Below are positions 23,898-36,089 of a DNA stretch of 64,000 bases, piece by piece. The position numbers were made by a program, and so were the translations under genes. Source of the stretch: Hypericum androsaemum (taxonomy: Eukaryota; Streptophyta; Magnoliopsida; Malpighiales; Hypericaceae); the NCBI GenBank assembly GCA_963995505.1, contig OZ023182.1, positions 18,307,619 through 18,371,618 on the forward strand, written 5' to 3'. A model generated the notes under the pieces. It saw nothing but the letters and a program-made list of their open reading frames with translations. It made no database searches and was not told the DNA's origin. The number at the start of each line of letters is the position of its first letter. The first letter of the stretch is position 1.

Positions 23898-25080
23898 GTT
23901 CATCACAAAGTTTCAAATTCCTACAATGATTTTTTCCATAATGGTAACTGAATTTCAATTTAAAATTGTTGATGTTACTCCGACTAATTTTTCGTAAAAA
24001 AAATTGACCAATTCAAAATTGAAAATTTCTAAAAAACGAACTGATGTTTAGGAAATATAAAAAATATTTTTTTTTAATGAATTTAATTTTCTCCGATAAA
24101 AAGTTTAAATGTATATATAAAATCTAACATGCCGCAATAATCTAACAATCTAACCAAAGACCATTTGGTGTAACAATATAAGAGAATAGTGGAGAGTGAC
24201 TAGAGTGTAAATTATTTATAAAAAATCTAACAATCTAAAAACCAGAAAATTACTAAATATAAAATCAGGAAAAAGATTGGTGGGAGAATCCCGTCGTCTG
24301 TCACGATCCCCTTCCGGTTCAAGCTACGGTGGATGGCTCAACGAATGGGTGACAGCGGCCGTGACGTTCCCCTCGTGACTAAAGATGGTGTCGTGCTCCT
24401 CCCGCCCTGACTTCAAGGTTACCCAGGAAAGTCGTTTGTGGAGAAATTAAATTAATTAATTATTAAAAAATCTGACAAATTCGAAGGATCAAGATTGAAA
24501 CTTTGCAGTCAGGCCTACCTCCTAGAAATTGCAAAGACTTTAGCTTGAACCTTATATTATGACTAAGATAATTAATTTTAGAAAAGCGTAGTATTATTGT
24601 ACCAGCAAGGTTACAATCCAATATCAAAGTTTATTTGTTGTTGCTCCGTCTATATAATTTACATTTATGTTCTGTAATTTTGCTTTTTAATGACAAGTTT
24701 TTACGTCATATCTTCCAAATAAAAAATTGCAATTCAAATCCAAAGCTTAGTTTTGATAATTTGAATTCGACAAATTATTATTCAAAATATGTCTGAATTT
24801 GATTCGTAGTTATCCCGTAGAGTAGATAGACATTAAAGGAGATTGTAACAACATAATGCAAAATAATTAAGGTGGTCTAATTCGGTAAAAACTCTAGCCA
24901 GCCAAGACATTATTAATTTTATTGAATCTCTTAGCGACAAGAAGATCTTAAAAGTTGGGGCGAATTGTACAACAAAATGATATTCGTTTGTTTTGGGTTT
25001 TAAACGACGAAAGCCTTTAGCCAGCATTGTTTATTAGTGGGACGGTTGGTTTCGTTTGTATGACAGTGCTATCGAGACGA
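23898..25080. repeat. WAK 3' flank remnant, then dispersed repeat copy 2 and unassigned sequence
   Basis: 23898-24170 continues the WAK 3' flank. 24290-24420 is a short GC-rich stretch of unknown origin (GGCTCAACGAATGGGTGACA). 24425-24640 matches the dispersed repeat at 1586-1800. 24640-25080 is AT-rich with no recognisable gene. Confidence 0.6.
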
Positions 25081-25890
25081 CTTATTTTAGTCTCATTTCT
25101 AATTGAACAAACAGACTAGCCATGGCCCGGCACAAACTTTCTAATTGAACAGACGGTCTCAATAACATGTGGTTTACATTAATCATGATATGCTAATTAG
25201 ACCCAGATCTCGAACATCTATCAAATTATGTTCAAACTCCATAGTTCAAAATCCGTTTACTTGGGTGATCGCTAAACTTTCAATTCGTACAATATTCAAT
25301 TTTCTCATTCACCATAGTAACCGAATTTCAATTTAAAATTGTGGATGGTGGTCCGACTTTTTTTATTGAGAATTTAGATGACACTCGAACTAAAATCTAT
25401 GAAATTGTTCATGTTACCAAAATGTCATAGTCTAAATTTTAATTACAAAGTACATGCGTTATTAAGCACTCGCCTGATAACTGTACTGACACCTACTTTT
25501 GTCGTGCATGCGCTCTCTTGTAAACTAAAATGTCATTACAAATCTACATGTTAACCATTTTTCGAAGTGGATCCATGATCAGCACTTATTTGCTGAAGAG
25601 GAAGCAAGCAATCAATATCAATAGCTCATGAAGGGGCTTCGACTCGGATAGTACTTCATCTGTAGAAACCACAAAAACAGGATGCTCCTAAGATACGGAT
25701 CAAAATGGGACACTTATAAATCATCGTAACGGTAGCAATTTCAGTTGCGAATTCTTGGCTTAATAAAATTGATCTGCAGAATGCAAGTGTAATATAGCAG
25801 CAATAAGGATCAGGACTGAGTCTTTCCTCCAAAGTTTCCTGGGCACATCTAATTATTTATCAGGTGTATATCCTGCAAAACATACGCATA
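25081..25890. other. 3' flank of WAK copy H
   Basis: Matches the conserved 3' flank (CAGACTAGCCATGGCCCGGC, CACTTATAAATCATCGTAACG, CAGCAATAAGGATCAGGACT) up to the stop codon of copy H at 25891. Non-coding. Confidence 0.75.
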
Positions 25891-26397
25891 CTAATTTATG
25901 GAAGAAGATGATATTTGTCGGCCGACTAATGAATCCATATCAGTACTGTCCAAGCTAGAATACTGATTCAAATTTTGTTTCCTCCACACCTCGCTTAGTA
26001 TCCAGATGCCAGCCGCTACGAGCACTACCCCAAAGCCTACGATAAGACCTGCACTAAGTTTACGAGTCAATAATAAGACGACATGGATATATCTGTCTTA
26101 AGAATGAGTTATTTGAGGGTAACAAAATTTGAATTTGAATTTGAATTAATCGGCGCAGTTTATATCCAAATACCAAACAATTCTCACAGGAAAAAATGTT
26201 TCAGATAATAGCAAGGAATATATACCATAGTAAATTTTTCCCGCGAGAGTAGGTTCGGGTGTATTACCTATAAGTAACGAAAACTTCTTTTTCTGTGGAT
26301 CAATCGGCAAGCATTCGTACCATCCTTCCCCTATTTATACATTGTTCAGGTTCGGAGTTGCAAATATGCGGGTCATCAAGTGAGCATTCATCAATAT
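25891..26397 (-). pseudogene. WAK copy H: membrane exon with the kinase domain deleted in frame; EGF exon frameshifted
   Basis: Exon 3 (26048-25891) is 158 bp, against 1211 bp in the intact copies. The loss of 1053 bp (351 codons) is in frame. It encodes the membrane helix ([20 protein letters not shown]), WRKQN, and then directly the normal C-terminal tail ([17 protein letters not shown]) and stop. Exon 2 (26397-26268) is 130 bp instead of 129; a one-base insertion after CIN shifts the frame, although [13 protein letters not shown] before it and KKKF after it are readable. No exon 1 was found upstream. A kinase-less receptor would have been possible before the EGF frameshift. Confidence 0.85.
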
Positions 26398-26399
26398 CT

Positions 26400-27260
26400 G
26401 AGAAAGCGAAAGAAACACAAGCATCATGGAAAACCCGCTTGAAAGCGTTCCAGAAAAGAAAGCACCCATGGGGGACATGTCAAATGGTTTCACGGCCCGG
26501 AGAGGAGGTTAAGGGCCTGCGCAGGATTCTAATGGAGATGGGTCTAACGAATGTGAAATAGAAGCCCAAGCCCACTTTTAGGCTCAGGATGGGCCTGACA
26601 ATGGGCCAAACAGAAAAAATCAATGAGAAAGAGAAAACAGCCCAAGATTTGTCCGGCCGATATAGTTATCTTACTATAATAAAGAGAAATATTCGGAATC
26701 GCGAAAGCAGTCATGGAAAAATTCACCAGAAGGTCTGTTCCATTGGAAAAAATTTCTTAATGTAATCTGACAACGTCTAGGGATGGATTAGAATGGACAT
26801 ATGTCTAGACCATCATCAAGGGACAACCCTTGTGGCGGCAATAGGATAATCGTGATGGGTAGAAATCTAGCGGAATGAGCTTAATAGTAGGCAACAATGA
26901 TTTGATATTGGGTTAGAGGCGAAAGTTACCACAACATTTTTTTTGGATTAAGCGCTTTATATATTCCAATAATACTTATATTAATTGTAACTTTATTAGA
27001 AATATATAAAAATCTATTTATTAGAAAAACTCTTGTTATTAACTCTGTTCACAGAAAAAGCACCACTTAAAGTTGTTTGAGAGGAGATTAAACAACAATA
27101 CATGGTTGAAAATTTTGACAACATAAAAGTGTAGAAAAATTTTACAAAAATACATTGTTCAAACCATTGCTTTAAAAACTATGGGCAACCGATGTGATTG
27201 CTATCTGGGATCAATCCCACGTCGATTTTTGTTTTAAAACTAGAGAGTAGTTCGATGTGA
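26400..27260. other. Intron-1 remnant of WAK H and unassigned sequence
   Basis: 26420-26560 matches 45570-45720 in copy E (CACCCATGG, GACATGTCAAATGGTTT, AGAGGAGGTTA), so it is old WAK intron or flank. 26560-27190 has no recognised feature; a small ORF at 26295-26561 is not a gene. 27190-27260 begins sequence related to WAK intron 2. Confidence 0.5.
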
Positions 27261-27485
27261 TTGTTATTTGACGACATAGTTATATCTCTGTCCCAAGAAT
27301 GAGTTGATCGCTGGTAACAAAATTCGAATTTGAATTATTCGATGCATTACAAATTTGAATACCTAACAATTTTGATATTAAAAAATTTGAGTTAATAGCT
27401 AGGACTAGGAGTAGGATTCAGAATCAGCAATCTACGTGTTATGTCCATAGTAAAATTTTCGAGCGAGAATAGGTTCAATGTATTA

Positions 27486-27611
27486 CTTTAAGTACAGGGA
27501 ACTTATTTTTGGGGCCAGTGGACGAGCATCGAGAAGTTCCTTTCATATTAATACAGAGTGCATCTAAGCAAATTTGCGGGCGATCAGGTGAGCATTCCAT
27601 CAATATCCGAC
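27486..27611 (-). pseudogene. WAK relic I: degenerate EGF exon
   Basis: The minus strand reads ECSPDRPQICLDALCINMKG and RCSSTGPKNKFPVLK, a degenerate EGF exon. The acceptor CAG has become CGG, an extra base splits DIDECS, and the donor GGTAAT has lost one G. Both splice sites are broken. Intron-2-like sequence precedes it at 27260-27480. The 5' side is cut by the copia at 27633. Confidence 0.75.
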
Positions 27612-27632
27612 AAAGAAAAAAAGAAACACAGT

Positions 27633-29275
27633 TGATAAAATTGATGGAAAAGATTAATTTCATCTTATTAATCAAACCCAGATTACAAGTGAGTATATAT
27701 ACAAGTGTAATTTAAAGCAGAATTTACATCCTAACTAATTACAGCTAATGGGCCTTTATTGTTGTAGCCGTTAAGGCCCAGTAGAAGTTTGGAAACCCGC
27801 GTACAACAGTAACTAACCGTTACAGCTTTAGTGAGGCGGAAGTCCCTTGGTCTTCTTGTAATTAGATCTTCAACAACTGGACTCCAACCTTCCCTAGATG
27901 ATTAATGGGAATAATCATCAATATCATCATTCGATAAATGATAATTTTCAATACTCCCCCTCAAGTTGGGAAATAGATATCAATCACACCCAACTTGGAA
28001 AGATGATATTCGAATGATGCAACTCCAAGGGGCTTTGTGAACATATCTGCAGTTTGCTCTTCACTCGGAACATACGGAGTAGCGATCAATCCTTCTTGAA
28101 CTTTATCCCTCACAAAGTGACAATCGATCTCTATGTGTTTAGTTCGTTCGTGAAAGACAAGATTAGATGCTATATGGATTGCAGCATTAGTGTCACAGTG
28201 AAGTAGCATAAGAAGTTGAACTTCAATCTTCAATTCACTTAGTAAGTTCCTAACCCAGGCTAGTTCAGAAGCAGTAGTAGCCATGGCTCGATATTTCTGC
28301 ACTTGAACGAGATACAATGGGTTGTTTCTTTGACCTCCAAATGACTGTATTGCCACCAACAAACACGCAGTATCTGGAGGTGGATCTTTGTGAATCAACA
28401 CACCTTGCACAATTTGAATCTGCAAAAGCTGAAACAAGCAAGTGATCTTGTCTCTGCATCAAAATACCTTTTCCTGGACAACTCTTTAAATACTTAAAGT
28501 TTCTGTCCATGATTTCTAAGTGAACAGCTTTAGGAGAGTGCATAACACGACTAATGAGACTGACAGCATAGGTTATGTCAGGTGTGGTTATTGTTAGATA
28601 GATCAACTTACCAACATTTCTCTGAAATCGCAATACATCTGCAATTAATTCTCCTTCACTTTCAGAGATCGACAATTTGGTTCAACATGAGTTTTAAAAG
28701 GTCTGGAACCAAGTTTTTTGGTTTCCTTAAGTAAATCCAATGCATATTTCCTTTGATTCAAGAAAACACCTTTACCAGAGTAAGCAAATTCAACTCCTAA
28801 AAAATACTTCAATTTTCCTAAGTCCTTGATATCAAATCTGGTGTGCAAATCACTATTTAGTTTGTTAATTAAAGCAACATTACTACCAGTAATGAGTATG
28901 TCATCAACATAGATTAAAACTACAACTTTACCTTCCTTGCTTAATGAAACAAAGACGCTGGTATCTAAGTAACATTTGCTGAATCCCAGCTTAATAAGTT
29001 CACTACTCAGTTTGTTGTACCAAGCACGAGGCGATTGCTTCAAACCATAAATAGATTTATAGAGTTTGCAGACCTTACTAGAGTGAGATTGATCCAGACT
29101 TGGAGGTAAGTTAAGGTAGATTTCTACTTCGAGAGTTCCTTGTAGGAATGCATTTTTTACATCCATATGTTTCATTCTCCAACCTTGGTTAACTGCTACC
29201 GAGATCAAGAGCCTGATGGTATTCATTTTTGCTACTGGTGCAAAGGTTTCACCACAATCAACACCAGGTGAAATG
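27633..29275 (-). mobile_element. 3' part of a second Ty1/copia element
   Basis: An LTR of about 318 bp (27950-27633, TGAAAATTATC...TTATCA on the minus strand) follows a purine tract (GAGGGGGAGT, near 27951-27960). The Pol C-terminus lies at 29298-27961. The rest of the element is missing. The LTR end joins WAK intron-1 sequence (AAAGAAACACAG), so the element inserted in relic I. Confidence 0.85.
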
Positions 29276-29298
29276 ATCAAAATACCCCCGGGTCCCAT
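27961..29298 (-). pseudogene. Copia RT and RNase H, frameshifted
   Basis: RT starts inside the domain (ETFAPVAKMNTIRLLISVAV), continues with MDVKNAFLQGTLE, YGLKQSPRAWY and the catalytic box LIYVDDILITGS. Frame changes occur near 28650 and near 28430. RNase H is visible as SAFADSNCA (one frame) and DTNAAIHIASN, FHERTKHIEIDCHFVRDKV and DMFTKPLG (another). Broken and inactive. Confidence 0.9.
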
Positions 29299-31183
29299 GT
29301 CTTTATTTTTTTGTTCAAGGGCATAAAGGTCATTTCACATGAAAATAAAATAAAATATCGAGTGCTGACGTCAGTCAGGGATCCGAGACCAATATTTCTC
29401 TAAAAAGCAGGGGCCTCATACACTATTTATAAAATACAGGGACCTGCAAGTGATAAAACTATAATCCAGAGACCTGAGAGTATTTTGCCCAAAAAATAAC
29501 AATGTTGGGTCCGCCCAAAAATGATTTGTAAATTAATAAGAAAGAATTAAATGAGATGGGATAAAGAATCAATGGATTTTTCTTTAGCGTCATTTCTAAT
29601 TGACAGACTGACTTTTTGATGTTGTTGTGCATGCCAAAGTTGATTATTCAAAATAATGTGTGGTTTACGTGGTTTCTGTTGATGTGCATCTTTGGAAGAC
29701 TAATTAAAATATGATAATTGGACCCAAAATTTGAGCATGCAACTGTATCGAGACACCTTCCAAAAAAAATTATATCGAGACTCAATAGTTTTAAATTTGT
29801 TTACTTTGACCGGGTGGTCAGTGAACTTTTGAATTCCTATTATAATCATTTTTTTCTTTTCACGATAGTAACCGAATTTAAATGTAAAATTGTGATGTCA
29901 GTCCAACTTTTTTTTAGAATTTGGATGGTAGTTCGACCTAGGGCTGAGCAAACGCACCGGACCGGACCAAACTGGGGCCGGACCGGAAAAATTGGAACCT
30001 GAAAATAAGCTAAAAGAGGAACCGAACTGGACCGGATTTGCCACCATACCGAACTGGAAACCGGACTGTAGTTCTGGTTTAAACCGGACCGGACCAAAAA
30101 AACCGAAGATGAACGAAACGCAACCCTTAAATCCAAACCAAACGATCCCCATGCCTAAATTCCTAATTTAAATCCAAACCAAACGATCTCCATGCTTAAA
30201 TCTTTAATAAAAATAATAATATAAAACCCCAAAATTTTGAAACCCTAATCTATTTTCAAAATTTAGAATACTCATATTCTGTATGCAGGTGCTCGGAGGC
30301 GTGGTGGCGTCGGAGGTGGTCGGCGGTGGCTGGCGTCGGAGGCGGTCGATGGTGGTCTCCTCTCTGTCCTCTGGTGTGGTCGTGTTTGGTTTTTGGGAGA
30401 GTGAGGAGAAGACTGAGAAGACAGGAGGGTGAGAGAGAGAGAAGTGCGACCCTCTTTTGGGAGAGAGAAGAGGAAGTATTATATAGGTGACAAATTTCCA
30501 GTTCGGTCCGGTTCTTTCCAGTTCTGTGCAAAAAAACCTGGACCCGGACCGGAAACCGGATTTCACACATCTGTTGGACCGGACTGGACCGTTTTAAAGT
30601 TTGGTCCGGTCTGATCCGGTTTTTTCGGTCCAGTTTGGTTCGGTTTGATAGTTTTCGGTTTTTTTTTCACCCCTAGTTCGACGAGAAACTACCAAATTGT
30701 CCATGCTACCACAATTTCATAGTTTAAACTTTAATTACTGAGCTAATACCTACTTTTGTGGCGCGTATACACTCACTGGGTGGACCAAAATGTCACTACA
30801 AATCTGCATTTTAATCTATTTTCGGAGTGGGTCCATCAATCAATACGTGTTGACAAAAAATAGGTGTTAGGACCGAAACTTTTCAATTTATTTATCAATA
30901 TCAATAGCTCATGACAGGGTTTCTACTCAGATAGTACTTCATCTGCAGAAACCACAAAAACAGGACGCTTCTAAGATGTGGATCAAAATAAGACACTTAT
31001 AAATCATCGTAACGGTAGCAATCTGCATATTGCAATTTCAGCTGCGAATCATTGGCTTTATGGAGTAGTAAAAAAAATTTCTACTTATAAAATTAATCTG
31101 CAGAATGCAAGTGTAATTAGCAGCAATAAGGATCAGGATCAGGATATATTTTGCAGGAATATATCCTGCAAAATATGCGCATA
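29276..31183. other. Unassigned sequence, then 3' flank of WAK D (with a hAT-like insert)
   Basis: 29276-29540 is AT-rich with GGGACCTGCAAGTG-like segments and no gene. 29560-29930 and 30684-31183 are the conserved WAK 3' flank (GCCAAAGTTGATTATTCAAA, CACTTATAAATCATCGTAAC). A hAT-like element at 29939-30675 separates the two parts. Confidence 0.7.
29939..30675. mobile_element. Non-autonomous hAT-like element
   Basis: The left end TAGGGCTGAGCAAACG and the right end ...TTTTCACCCCTA form short imperfect inverted repeats. They are flanked by GTTCGACC (29931-29938) and GTTCGACG (30676-30683), seven of eight bases matching, as expected for a hAT 8-bp duplication. The subterminal regions are full of ACCGGACC/GGTCCGGT motifs. 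The centre (30280-30480) is GC-rich with CGGAGGTGGTCGG-like units. No transposase is visible; small ORFs on the minus strand are not recognised. The paralogous flank near 16520 shows the empty site. Confidence 0.8.
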
Positions 31184-34100
31184 CTAATTTATGGAAAAAG
31201 ATGATACTCGTCGGCCAACCAATGAATCGATATCAGTACTATCCAAGCTAGAATACTGATTAGTAGAAGTGAATCCGAAGTCCCAATGATCACTCTCCAT
31301 GATCGCTGGCTGCTCTGCATGAGCTGGTGAAGCATCAGGACCTTGATGAGACTTTTGTATCCCTTCCAGCACTAGTGCCACTTCCTTCATACTTGGTCTC
31401 TCCTTCCCAGTCCAGTTCAAGCATCTTCTTGCTAAATTCGCGACCATAATGATCTCTTCTCTTCTTCCAGGCACCTCAATTCGCTTATCAACAATATCAA
31501 ACAGACGGTCTTCGTCCATACAGAGGAGAAACCGATAAACCAAACTCCGAACCTCTTCTTCTCCTGCAGCAGAAATTGGCTTTAGCCCCGTTAGCAGCTC
31601 CACCAGCACAACACCAAAACTGTAAACATCGCTCTTATCTGTGAACTGGCTCGACCGGAAGTACTCGGGATCCAGGTACCCTAACGTGCCCTGCACGCGG
31701 GTGGTAACATGAGTTTGATCCATGGTGACAGATTTTGAAATGCCGAAATCAGCCACCTTGGCTCGGTATTTCTCATCCAGAAGTATATTGTTAGACTTGA
31801 TATCTCGGTGGTAGATGGGCATTGAAGCGGCCGAGTGCAAGTAAGCAAGCGCCCCTGATACTTCAACACCGATCTTCAACCGCATGTCCCAGGTCACGTC
31901 CTCGTCGTTCTCGTGGCCTTGAAGAAGCTCGAAAAGGTCCCCATTAGGGATAAACTCGTAGACCAACAAAGGGACCTCGGTCTCCAAGCAGCACCCTAAA
32001 AGCTTTACCACGTTTCTGTGGTTAACCTGCGAGAGAATAACAACTTCGTTGATGAACTCTCGGGTCTTGCTTTCATCTAGGTCGGCCTTCGACCTCTTCA
32101 CAGCCACGATCCGCCCGTCAGCTAACATACCCTTGTACACTGTGCCCTGGCCTCCCTGGCCGAGCATTCGATTGATGTTGAAATGGTCGGTGGCTTTGTC
32201 GAGCTCCTTGGAGCTGAACATCTTCACTTTCTCCACATTGACTTCTCCCGACAGAAGTTGTTCCTGTAGTAGCAAACCACCATTGCGCCTGAAAAACTTC
32301 TCCCTTCGCTTTCTGCTCCTTCGTTTCCTCCATACCTTGTTCAATGTCCAGATGCCAATCGCTGCAAGTAGTACCCCGAAGCCTATCATAAAACCTGCGT
32401 TAAGTTTAAAGTCAATAAAAAAGTTATTTGGCCATAAAAGTCGAAGGTGTACTGATATATTTATTCATTCCAATTCCTAACTTATCTAAATTAAGATTTG
32501 TCCTTTAATATTCCAAGACGTGAAAAATCTATCTACCAATGAGATTTGATTTAAGTAATCTATAATCAACAAAAAATTTAAGTTTATGAGTAGATAAATC
32601 TTTCTGTCCCATAATAAGGCAATGATTATTTGGATTTACACACTTATAAAGTTCAACATACTTGTCACTTCTGATGTGGAATTTTCTCCAATACACTCCC
32701 TTCAAAAAAAGCTCACCAGGCTGAAGTTTGCACGAACTTGGCATTGCCTCTCGTGCTTTCAAACGAGAGTAGTGCGAGTCCAATGAACCATGGGTCTCAT
32801 TAAAACAATTGACTCTGATACAATTTTCATATCTTACCGAAAATATTAAGGCAATTAGTAGGTGAATCTTCGATATTTATAAACAAGCCCAACACACTTG
32901 TCACTTCCAATATCAAATTCTCTCCAACATATCGAACTAAAGTTTACACGAATTTGACACTGTCTCTTGGGTTGGATATAGACATTCTAATAGAGAAAAA
33001 TTTAATTTTCTGGCGACAATAGGTTCAGTGTTACCTATAAGTATCGGAAACTTCTTTTTCTGCGGGTGAATCAGGGCGCAGCCATAATCTCCGTCAAGAT
33101 TTATACAGAGATAATCTTGGGGGCAAACAGACGTGTCATCAAGTAGTGAGCATTCATCAATATCTGACAAAGCAAAAGAAACACAGATTACAATCTCGGT
33201 GGCACTGCGACAGTCTGTTGCTATATGTACGTTAACACAGAAAATGCACCATTTAAAATTTAGAATCGTTGAGATTACGCTAGTTGCGAGTATGGTGGAT
33301 TTGTTTATAAGTAAGAAAAAAGAAACGTCTTGAGAGAAGCAAAACCATTACCAGTACAACCATTTGGGACATAGGGGTTGCCCTCAGCGCCCTGCGAGCA
33401 ACTACAACGAACAACAGAGCCATTGAATTCTGCAGGAGGATTAACATTGCAAGAAGCAGCAAGCCAACCATCAGAAGAACTAAGCTCCTTGGATCTGTTA
33501 CTCAGAATTGGAGCATACGTGTTATAGTCCACCTCCCAGTCGAGCACAACGGGAACATACCCCATCTTCGCAATTTCGGAGATTTTCCCGTGCCTGACGA
33601 AGACCTCCTTATCAAACCAGCTATGGTTAACCAAGAACGCGTACTTGCAATTGCCTTTGCTATCAGGTATACTGGTGTTGAAAACAAACTCATATATGGA
33701 TATGTGGAGAACCTTGAGGGAGTAAGGGATCGTGGCCTGGCAGCAGTTGATTCCAGTGCAACTACCGTTTACTCTCGAGAGTGTCTCGTACTCCTCGCAT
33801 ATGGAAACGCAACCACCTCCAAAGGAACCGTCCTCTTGTCTTAGCACAGCCAGGTTGTGGCAACCCACCGCGGTGAACATATTGCGAGTAGAAGAGAAAG
33901 AGAACGGGGTCGGTGCCAGGTTGATACTTCCCACGTCAGGAGAAGAATAAGACGTTGCAGATTGGCTATCACAGCGGGAGAATACCTCAGACTTGACACC
34001 AACGGTTCCATCTTCCGCCGAAATTCGCAGCACCTCTAAGCCGGAAACAAGTGTGGGAGTACCGTTGGAGCTGCAATTTATCTTGAATGAATAATCCAGG

Positions 34101-34282
34101 TAACAGCCAGGTTCCATCCCAAATGGGTACGGAATACTGATGTTTCCGCACCGATCTGTACAGCCAGGTAACGCTGTAGATGCTGCCTTCGCCAGGTGAA
34201 CTTGATTGAAGAGCAGCAGCAGTATGCTTGAAGCCAAAAGAAGTTGGAGAGCCATTTTTGGTGCTCGAAGAGTAGTGGCCAT
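31184..34282 (-). CDS. Wall-associated receptor kinase-like protein, copy D, intact (3 exons)
   Basis: Exons 34282-33352, 33163-33035 and 32394-31184 (931, 129 and 1211 bp) join in frame to 756 aa with GT-AG introns. The Met at 34255 ([10 protein letters not shown]) is the one conserved in paralogs, so the protein may start there (747 aa). The protein has a signal peptide to about residue 35, then a GUB_WAK domain ([14 protein letters not shown]) for cell-wall pectin-type binding, [11 protein letters not shown], and a Ca-binding EGF-like exon ([14 protein letters not shown], about 311-353). A membrane helix follows (about 356-374), then a Ser/Thr kinase with [11 protein letters not shown] (432), VAVK Lys 453, HRD Asp 551 and DFG Asp 569. 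All key catalytic residues are present, so it should be an active RD kinase at the plasma membrane. Its EGF exon differs clearly from those of E, F and H. Confidence 0.92.
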
Positions 34283-34829
34283 AGAAATAGCAGCACACTA
34301 AATTGACTTAAAAGGAGACTTTGCAATAGATTGTTGTTTATTCTACGTTTCTGTTACCACAGCACACTGAACGATGACTTGATAAAGTCTTTTCTTGTAG
34401 AAAAGCAATGGCCATCATCGCTCCACTGAATGAACATTTGATTATTGGGACTGATGGTATAAAGCATTGACCAACCTTCAATTCGTATTTTTTTTTAATT
34501 GGTAAATTTCAATCCCTTACGTTAAAAATTTTTATCTTTAAAAAACAAATATGTACTGTGTCGATATAAGAAGTATTCGTGTGATTTAAAAGTTGGACGA
34601 AAGTTTTCTAATTGATACTTATTTTTTGGATGAAAATATTCCGAAGAATCATTAAATAAAAAAATTTAAAAATAATCTGAAAAAATTCATATAGGAGATA
34701 TCACGCTAGATGGAAAAGAGTTTTTCACATTTTTTCAGATTTATTTAAAAGCATTTTTTAATCTTAATTATAATTAGAGGTATTTTGGTATAAATTAATT
34801 CAAATATTGGGTGAGTGTCTTAGAGAAAT
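34283..34829. promoter_or_regulatory. 5' flank of WAK D, likely promoter region
   Basis: The first 150 bases match the 5' flanks of copies A, E and F (GGCCATAGAAATAGCAGC, GACTTGATAAAGTCTTTTCT, AAAAGCAATGGCCATCATCG). This is the expected place for the promoter and 5' UTR, but I cannot point to a certain TATA box. After 34470 the sequence is AT-rich and not recognised. Confidence 0.4.
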
Positions 34830-35850
34830 TTATGTGGTTTTTGCCCAAAATTGTGCTACACTACAATTTTTATCAATTTGGTATTACTGTTGAAAAAATT
34901 CCAAATATGGTGTTCGTTTCTTAGATCGAAATTTTTTTTGACCTCGGAAAAAAATAAAAAAAATTGACTTTTATTATCGAATGAATCTTTTTGACCTGGG
35001 ACTAAGATCGAAATTTTTTCGATCTGAGACCAAAATCAAAATATATTTTCGATCTGGGACCAAAATTTTCAATATCAACTTTCATGCAAATTGGAATCCC
35101 CGAGACAAACTTGACAGCAAGCTGGTCCCACTCGAATTCAAACTACTACTAGCAACGCTGATGAAACACGATGACAAAATTTGTCAGGAAGAATACAACT
35201 TGACACCAATTATTGGTAATTATTATTCTCCATACAAAAAATATTGACAAATATTTATTGCTAAATTATCAGGTTTTTATTGCCACGACATTTTTATTGT
35301 TGTTAAATATTTTAGGAAAAAGTCTATTTTAGTACCCTATTGCAAAAAATTATTTTAGTATTTTGTGATAAAAAATCTATCAATCGAATTAAACCGGGGC
35401 TAATTAACATCATTTAGATCCACGGACAGCTGCCCAGACTACCCCGACCTGTCCGAAACCTACTCAACCAACTCAACGTGCCACATCATCAAAATCCGAT
35501 GACGTGGCTTCCTCTCCTCCTTCCCCTCTCTTCTTCTTCTTCCCAAAACGAAATCCATAAAATTCAACAACCAATAAAACATTTCTCCCGAATCCATAAA
35601 ATAGATTGCCACCGTATTTTCCCCCAAATTTTTAATTCCAGGATCTTGGCTAGCGATCACCATTGCTTTGTCTTCTTCTTCTTCTTCTTCTTCCCATTTC
35701 TCTCTCTTTGAACATATCTCATGTTATAACCTTCCTCCTTCCGCCGCCTCCTTCTCTTTTACCCTTGGGGTTTCAATTCAATTTAGTTTCTCTCTCTGTC
35801 CTCTTTAGAAACCCTCGAATTGGAGTCACCGAGCATCAACGCCTCAACCC

Positions 35851-36002
35851 CACTTCGATTCAATCGAAGCACCACACGGAGGTCTCTGCTACAGAACGAC
35901 AAAGCACCACCGAATTGGACCTTGCCCACTTCGATTCAATCGAAGCACCACACGGAGGTCTCTGCTACAGAACGACAAAGCACCACCGAATTGGACCTTG
36001 CC
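35851..36002 (+). repeat. Perfect tandem duplication, 76-bp unit
   Basis: The unit beginning CACTTCGATTCAATCGAAGC at 35851 is repeated exactly from 35927 to 36002. As 76 is not a multiple of three, the same peptide appears in two reading frames. Confidence 0.95.
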
Positions 36003-36089
36003 GACGAGCTGCCCTTGTCGACGCCATTAATGGTTCTTGATAAGCGGTAAGCTCCCCAGGGACGGCGACGACCCACCCACCGGGCAAGC

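Noticed and set aside
30204..30614. ORFs in the hAT-like element
   Set aside because: No recognisable motif, and they extend into the ACCGGACC motif field, which translates to open frames on both strands.
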